Assembly: GCA_903871875.1 (NCBI GenBank) | Contig: CAIQIR010000146.1 | Span: 1-39,603 of the forward strand | Direction: 5' to 3' | Length of the DNA stretch: 39,603 nt | DNA from: an uncultured Schlesneria sp. | GTDB lineage: Bacteria > Planctomycetota > Planctomycetia > Planctomycetales > Planctomycetaceae | In this document: in pieces, positions 36,027-39,603 of the stretch | How the letters are laid out: each line of letters opens with the position of its first letter | How positions within the stretch are numbered: the first letter of the stretch is position 1 | Position numbers and translations under genes: made by a program | The notes under the pieces: model-generated | What the model saw: only the letters and a program-made list of their open reading frames with translations | What the model was told of the DNA's origin: nothing | Databases searched by the model: none

Positions 36027-37475
36027 TCAATCTTTCGTCGCGGTCAGGTGATGTCCGTACTCGGCAATTCTTCCTTCGGCAATTCTTCGGTACTTTGCGT
36101 TGGTGTCGATTCCATGATATCGCCGATCAAGTCGCGTCGCGGCAATTCCACATGGAGCGACTCCACAGAACGGTGATACCACTAACTCACCCGGTTCTGA
36201 CAATGCGTGAATCAGCCAACTCATGACGGACACCGGCTTCTGACACGGATGCTGCTTCAAGTCCGATCCAGAGTAGACCGTTTGAGGAATTGGAGCGACG
36301 TGGCAATCCAGATTGTGCAGATGGGTGGACCATGACTTGTTCTTCGAGATGATCGACCGATTTGATTTGAGTTTCCGGTACAGGAAGATCGGCTCCCATG
36401 CCTGTTTCAACCACCGACGACTCTTCGGTGCGCCATTGTTGTTCAGGTGCCAGATCAACATTTGTTGAAACTCGTATCCCGCAAGCGACTCGTCAAACCA
36501 TCGTCGCCCCTCCCACAATCTCTCTTGAGACCAGAAGATCGCAATAAAATCGGCACCGCACGATGACCATTTCTGGCACCACTGACGGGTGAAGGCTTCA
36601 ATATCCTTGGGTTCCCACCGTTCCTTTGAGATTCCATAAGGGGGATCGGCAATCACCAGTTGGCACTGAATCACCTTTTGATCCCCGGTGATGGTCCATG
36701 TTCTTTTGCCATTTAGCTTGGCGCGGGACTTTTTCTCACCGGCAATTTGCAAATGATTCCGAATCGAAGTCTTTCGTTGTCGAATTTCTTTGGCGGCTTG
36801 AAGGATCGCTTTTTCATCAAGATTTAGGATCGCATCGAGTTCGTCTGAATCAGCATCGGCTAAAATCGAAGCGGCTGAGATACTGATTCGACCTTCATCC
36901 ATCGATTGAATGAGTTTGGTTGTTCCATTCTGAACGACCTTTGCCGCTTGCCGATAGGTTTCGTGATTGCCAAAGCCTGCCTTGTCAGCGGCGAGATCAC
37001 GAGTCTTTTTCCCACGAACAACTTGTGCAACTTTTTGCACAAGTGGGTTGTCGGTTCGCTGTCCACGTCGATTGCCGATCTGACGTTGGATTGCTGTGGC
37101 GATGGCAACTCGTTCGGATGGTGTGAAATCTTTTCTGACTTCGTTCTCGTCGTATTCACCGGCAATGATGCTTTTGACGTTCACGATCCGAGCCAGAATC
37201 GTTTTCTTCTTGAGAAGTTCCTTGGATGCGCGGAGCCGTCGTTCCCCAAAAACGAGTTCCATTTTTTCAGTGACGCCAATGGGTTGAAGCAATCCTTGTT
37301 GGCGAATACTGTCCGCCAAAGAGGCGAGATCACCCATGTCTTTTCGATGGCGGCTTCCAACTTTGATGTCGGCGATTTTCAGTTCTTTGAGCATAGAGCT
37401 TGCTTTCGTTGGCCGAATCATTCGAACCTGTCGTGTCCGACCACGTATGTCGCCGCCAAACTCCGCTACCCTCAT
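36027..37475 (-). CDS. ParB-domain / DNA methyltransferase fusion protein
   Basis: 482-aa fusion. Residues about 30-120 are a ParB/Spo0J-type nuclease-like domain (LADSIRQQGLLQPIGV, then GERRLRA at 77-83), followed by a helical KorB/HTH-like part to about 250. Residues about 265-475 are a class beta N6-adenine/N4-cytosine methyltransferase: DPPYG (277-281, motif IV), a target-recognition stretch, and HPCQKP with SPFCGVAPCG (434-443) at motif I. Motif I normally reads DPFxGSGTT, so the SAM site is altered here. The gene starts 1 bp after the stop of the 417-aa gene (TAA-A-ATG), suggesting one transcript. Later ATGs at residues 19 and 28 are possible. Such fusions occur on phages and mobile islands. 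Confidence 0.88.
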   Translation of the reverse strand: MRVAEFGGDIRGRTRQVRMIRPTKASSMLKELKIADIKVGSRHRKDMGDLASLADSIRQQGLLQPIGVTEKMELVFGERRLRASKELLKKKTILARIVNVKSIIAGEYDENEVRKDFTPSERVAIATAIQRQIGNRRGQRTDNPLVQKVAQVVRGKKTRDLAADKAGFGNHETYRQAAKVVQNGTTKLIQSMDEGRISISAASILADADSDELDAILNLDEKAILQAAKEIRQRKTSIRNHLQIAGEKKSRAKLNGKRTWTITGDQKVIQCQLVIADPPYGISKERWEPKDIEAFTRQWCQKWSSCGADFIAIFWSQERLWEGRRWFDESLAGYEFQQMLIWHLNNNGAPKSRRWLKQAWEPIFLYRKLKSNRSIISKNKSWSTHLHNLDCHVAPIPQTVYSGSDLKQHPCQKPVSVMSWLIHALSEPGELVVSPFCGVAPCGIAATRLDRRYHGIDTNAKYRRIAEGRIAEYGHHLTATKD

Positions 37476-37476
37476 T

Positions 37477-38730
37477 TTATCTTTTTTTCACTTTCTTTTC
37501 GTCGAAGTCCCATTCTGAGAAGGAATTGCTCTCAAAGATCGCTTTGGCTCGCTTCTCCGCATTAATTGCCTCCGTTTTTGCAGTGGCAAAGTCAATTAGT
37601 CCATATTCAACAGCGTTAGCGAGCATCAGCCATTCGCTCTTTTGGCTCGCACGAAGAATCATGCCTGCAAGAAATCTATTGGTGTGAACCGCGTCATTCG
37701 ATCCTGATGATCGCCCAATCGAGTGCAGTCGAATTAGTCGACGAAGTGCGGACGCCCCCGACATTGCCGCAATGGTTTGAATGTGTTGTCCCTCGTCATC
37801 GACGAGTTCGATGACTGCATTTGAATGCAATGACTGAAACATCATCTGTCGGCGGATGGAATCGTATCCAAGAAGCTGTTGGCAGTCTTCGGTGAGTACG
37901 TTTGGAACATGTTGGTACTCAACAGCCATTGTTGTACGACCGTTTGTATGATCGAACACAACACGCTCGATTTTCTGCCGTTCATTGACGCCGTCCACAA
38001 CTCCGATGATCGAAAGGAGTGCCGGTGAAAATGGGACATTAGGAGTCATTCGCTCCTGAATACAATTGCTGATTCTGCGAACGCCACTTCCATCAGTTCC
38101 AGTATCAAACATCAGTACCGAGCAACCCGCAGGTAAGGACTGCAACCAGCCAAACAGCAGGTCAGCTTCGCTTGAAGTCTCGCTCCATAACAAGCCCGGA
38201 AAAAGGTGAAATCGCTGACGCATTCGTTCGAAAAATGCTGGTTGTTCATCAACGTCATCGGGTCGGTCCCGCTCGTCAATTGCTTCGATTATGTGCAACA
38301 AGCCCGGAACGCCGCCCAAGGCTGTCGTCGCAACGAAATCATGACTATTCGAATGACGCACGAGGTCATCGTATACCGTGCGAAGGCCCATCACTTCTGA
38401 AACCGCCACCTTGAACATCGTCAGATGTTGAAGGCTCGGATGTTTTTTGGGAGTTTGGGTCTTGGTTTTTAGATGCATTGTGAACATGTATCGAAAACCA
38501 CGAGTAACTTGAACTCGTAGCGCCGTCGCATCCGCCACATGGTCCTGCAATTTCGTTTTGACGGATTCCGCAACCTTTTGTTGTTCATCGACTGTTGGTC
38601 GTTCTGATACCACGACCTTTACGGAGCCGTTCTCAAGCCGAAGTTCAACGTGTCGCACATTTGGGCTGGCTTCGCAAGCTGCGTCGAATGCTAGTGGCAA
38701 AAGTCGGTCTTCGAGTTCGTGATACCACAT
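37477..38730 (-). CDS. Uncharacterised protein, operon partner of the ParB-methyltransferase
   Basis: I do not recognise this 417-aa protein. It is soluble, without signal peptide or membrane segment. An N-terminal alpha/beta part (1-75) is followed by a conserved-looking core with VATTALGGVPGLLHIIEAI (133-151), then LLWSETSSEADLLFGWLQSL and AGCSVLMFDTGTDGSGVRRI (201-220). The hydrophobic strand ending in Asp209 followed by TGTDGSG could be a phosphate or nucleotide-binding loop, a bit like phosphoribosyltransferases, but that is speculation. The C-terminus is charged. The ATG at 38730 has AAGGG 7 nt upstream. It is the first gene of a two-gene unit with the methyltransferase. Confidence 0.75.
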   Translation of the reverse strand: MWYHELEDRLLPLAFDAACEASPNVRHVELRLENGSVKVVVSERPTVDEQQKVAESVKTKLQDHVADATALRVQVTRGFRYMFTMHLKTKTQTPKKHPSLQHLTMFKVAVSEVMGLRTVYDDLVRHSNSHDFVATTALGGVPGLLHIIEAIDERDRPDDVDEQPAFFERMRQRFHLFPGLLWSETSSEADLLFGWLQSLPAGCSVLMFDTGTDGSGVRRISNCIQERMTPNVPFSPALLSIIGVVDGVNERQKIERVVFDHTNGRTTMAVEYQHVPNVLTEDCQQLLGYDSIRRQMMFQSLHSNAVIELVDDEGQHIQTIAAMSGASALRRLIRLHSIGRSSGSNDAVHTNRFLAGMILRASQKSEWLMLANAVEYGLIDFATAKTEAINAEKRAKAIFESNSFSEWDFDEKKVKKR

Positions 38731-39091
38731 GAAAAGCCCTTGAAATCAACTGTGACTTGGCTCGTTGAAACTGTGCCGGGACAATCACTTTAGAAAGTCC
38801 TGCCTCGCTATCCTTCGGAGTCGGCAAAAGGTGGGTATTTTGGCTCCGAACGGTAAAGGAAACAATTCAATCTTGCTTCAATCTCACTTCTGAGTATCAT
38901 CTGCCGAGTCAATCGACCCAACCAAACCCAGCCGGTGCTGGCGGTGCCCGCAGACCAAACTGCGGTCTATTCTGAATTCGCAATTCAAGCGAATCCCCAA
39001 GTGCTCAAGGATAGCAGTTTCGTTTCTACTGGGTCGGCGTGCCGTCGCTGATGCGATGCCCGTAATCATGCCCCATGTTGGACTTTCTTAA
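38731..39091. other. Divergent intergenic region of the island
   Basis: 361 bp between the divergent 417-aa and 107-aa genes. A hairpin CCGCAG-accaaa-CTGCGG lies at 38948-38965. I see no gene and no clear promoter hexamers. Confidence 0.4.
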
Positions 39092-39415
39092 ATGTCCCAT
39101 CGCACCTTGCTGCCCGGTCGTTCGTACCGATTTTTGTACCCGTCAATCAACTTCGGCTGCTTGATCAGCGGAATGGAAGAACGCAGGATTCTCGTTGAGC
39201 AGGTTCGTGATACTGAGTTGGAACCTGTGGACGAAGAGACATCGAATTCAAACCCATTTATCAAGCGGGGACGGTGGCTCGTGACCGGGGTGGATCTCGA
39301 CAAGATGGAGGAACGGTCGTTTTACGTCGAGTCCATGATCGCAGTGATGGAGATCAGGAATTACGCGCCGGAACGGACTCAATCACGGGACTTTGAGTTT
39401 TGCGCCATCGATTGA
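39092..39415 (+). CDS. Small uncharacterised protein (107 aa)
   Basis: 107-aa acidic soluble protein, no family name known to me. It begins LLPGRSYRFLYPSINFG and contains EERRILVEQVRDTELEPVD and KRGRWLVTGVDLDKMEERSFYVESM, which reads like a compact beta-barrel rather than random translation; similar short proteins occur in planctomycete genomes as far as I recall. The ATG at 39092 is the first in the frame; the upstream ACTTTCTTAAATG region has no clear ribosome site. It is followed by two 27-bp direct repeats. Confidence 0.6.
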   Translation: MSHRTLLPGRSYRFLYPSINFGCLISGMEERRILVEQVRDTELEPVDEETSNSNPFIKRGRWLVTGVDLDKMEERSFYVESMIAVMEIRNYAPERTQSRDFEFCAID

Positions 39416-39433
39416 AGTCGCTCGAAACCCCAA

Positions 39434-39571
39434 TCATCAAATGACCGTCAAATAAGAATCGACTTCAGAGCCAATTCGTAGCCAATTGGTAGCAAAGGAG
39501 TTGCGAGTTTGTCGTCATTTCGGTTTGCTTACGGTTCATCGACTTCATCAAATGACCATCAAATAAGAATC
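39434..39571. repeat. Pair of 27-bp direct repeats
   Basis: TCATCAAATGACC(G/A)TCAAATAAGAATC occurs at 39434-39460 and 39545-39571, with a single mismatch and 111 bp between copies. Each copy itself contains two TCAAAT half-units 12 bp apart. The 10-mer ATCGACTTCA overlaps the end of the first copy (39458-39467) and the start of the second (39538-39547). The pattern may continue past the window edge. Confidence 0.8.
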
Positions 39572-39603
39572 CCCGACCGCTCAAGCCCAAAAAGGCAGGT
39601 AGC

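Noticed and set aside
38730-38742. 13-bp match TGAAAAGCCCTTG to the sequence right of tRNA-Arg (35179-35191), considered as an attachment-site remnant
   Set aside because: It contains the Shine-Dalgarno and start codon of the 417-aa gene and is not accompanied by the tRNA 3' end; a weak GCCGGGACA nearby is in the wrong order. Probably coincidence.
39434-39571. CRISPR array
   Set aside because: Only two copies, with an 84-bp gap between them, which is too long for a spacer, and no cas genes.

Overview
The window looks like chromosome from a planctomycete of moderately high GC. The strongest clues are an adjacent DUF1549/DUF1553 plus DUF1501 gene pair, a PQQ-type beta-propeller protein, two Gfo/Idh/MocA-like proteins, an ECF sigma factor with a long membrane tail, a PutA without the DNA-binding domain, and many short, loosely packed transcription units with GTG or TTG starts. 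Genus-level placement is not possible from this sequence alone.

Layout. 1-4634: a 5'-truncated beta-CASP metallo-beta-lactamase nuclease, then an overlapping membrane-fusion-protein/MFS drug-efflux pair. 4665-6556 (minus): a flippase-like membrane protein and the XTP/dITP pyrophosphatase RdgB. 6771-11023: an ECF sigma factor with a membrane tail, a secreted PQQ-like beta-propeller and RodA. 11361-15500: a rhomboid with an altered active site, a thioester-reductase-like SDR fused to an SCP2-like tail, and a small secreted carboxypeptidase-regulatory-like protein. 15713-17665 (minus): tandem paralogous lipoproteins. 18486-25444: a Gfo/Idh oxidoreductase, an ATP-grasp ligase, the DUF1549/DUF1501 pair and a HEAT-repeat protein. 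25655-34767: PutA, a Gfo/Idh-like protein without the catalytic lysine, a SirB1-like protein, thymidylate kinase, a C45-type Ntn hydrolase, a duplicated PepSY-like protein and thiol peroxidase.

At 35103-35176 lies tRNA-Arg(CCG). To its right the character changes: base composition looks lower in GC, the genes are mostly unfamiliar, and short repeats appear both next to the tRNA and at the right edge. I read 35177-39603 as the left part of a probable genomic island, although no integrase is visible in the window. Its core is a two-gene minus-strand operon: an unrecognised 417-aa protein followed after 1 bp by a ParB/DNA-methyltransferase fusion with a degenerate SAM-binding motif. A possible Cys-His-Asp (transglutaminase-like) protein and a small 107-aa protein accompany it. 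This is the part most likely to hold something undescribed.

Elsewhere genes mostly stand alone or in pairs. The clear co-transcribed sets are the efflux pair (4-bp overlap), the DUF1549/DUF1501 pair, and the 417-aa/ParB-methyltransferase pair. Several rho-independent terminators or terminator-like hairpins mark unit ends.
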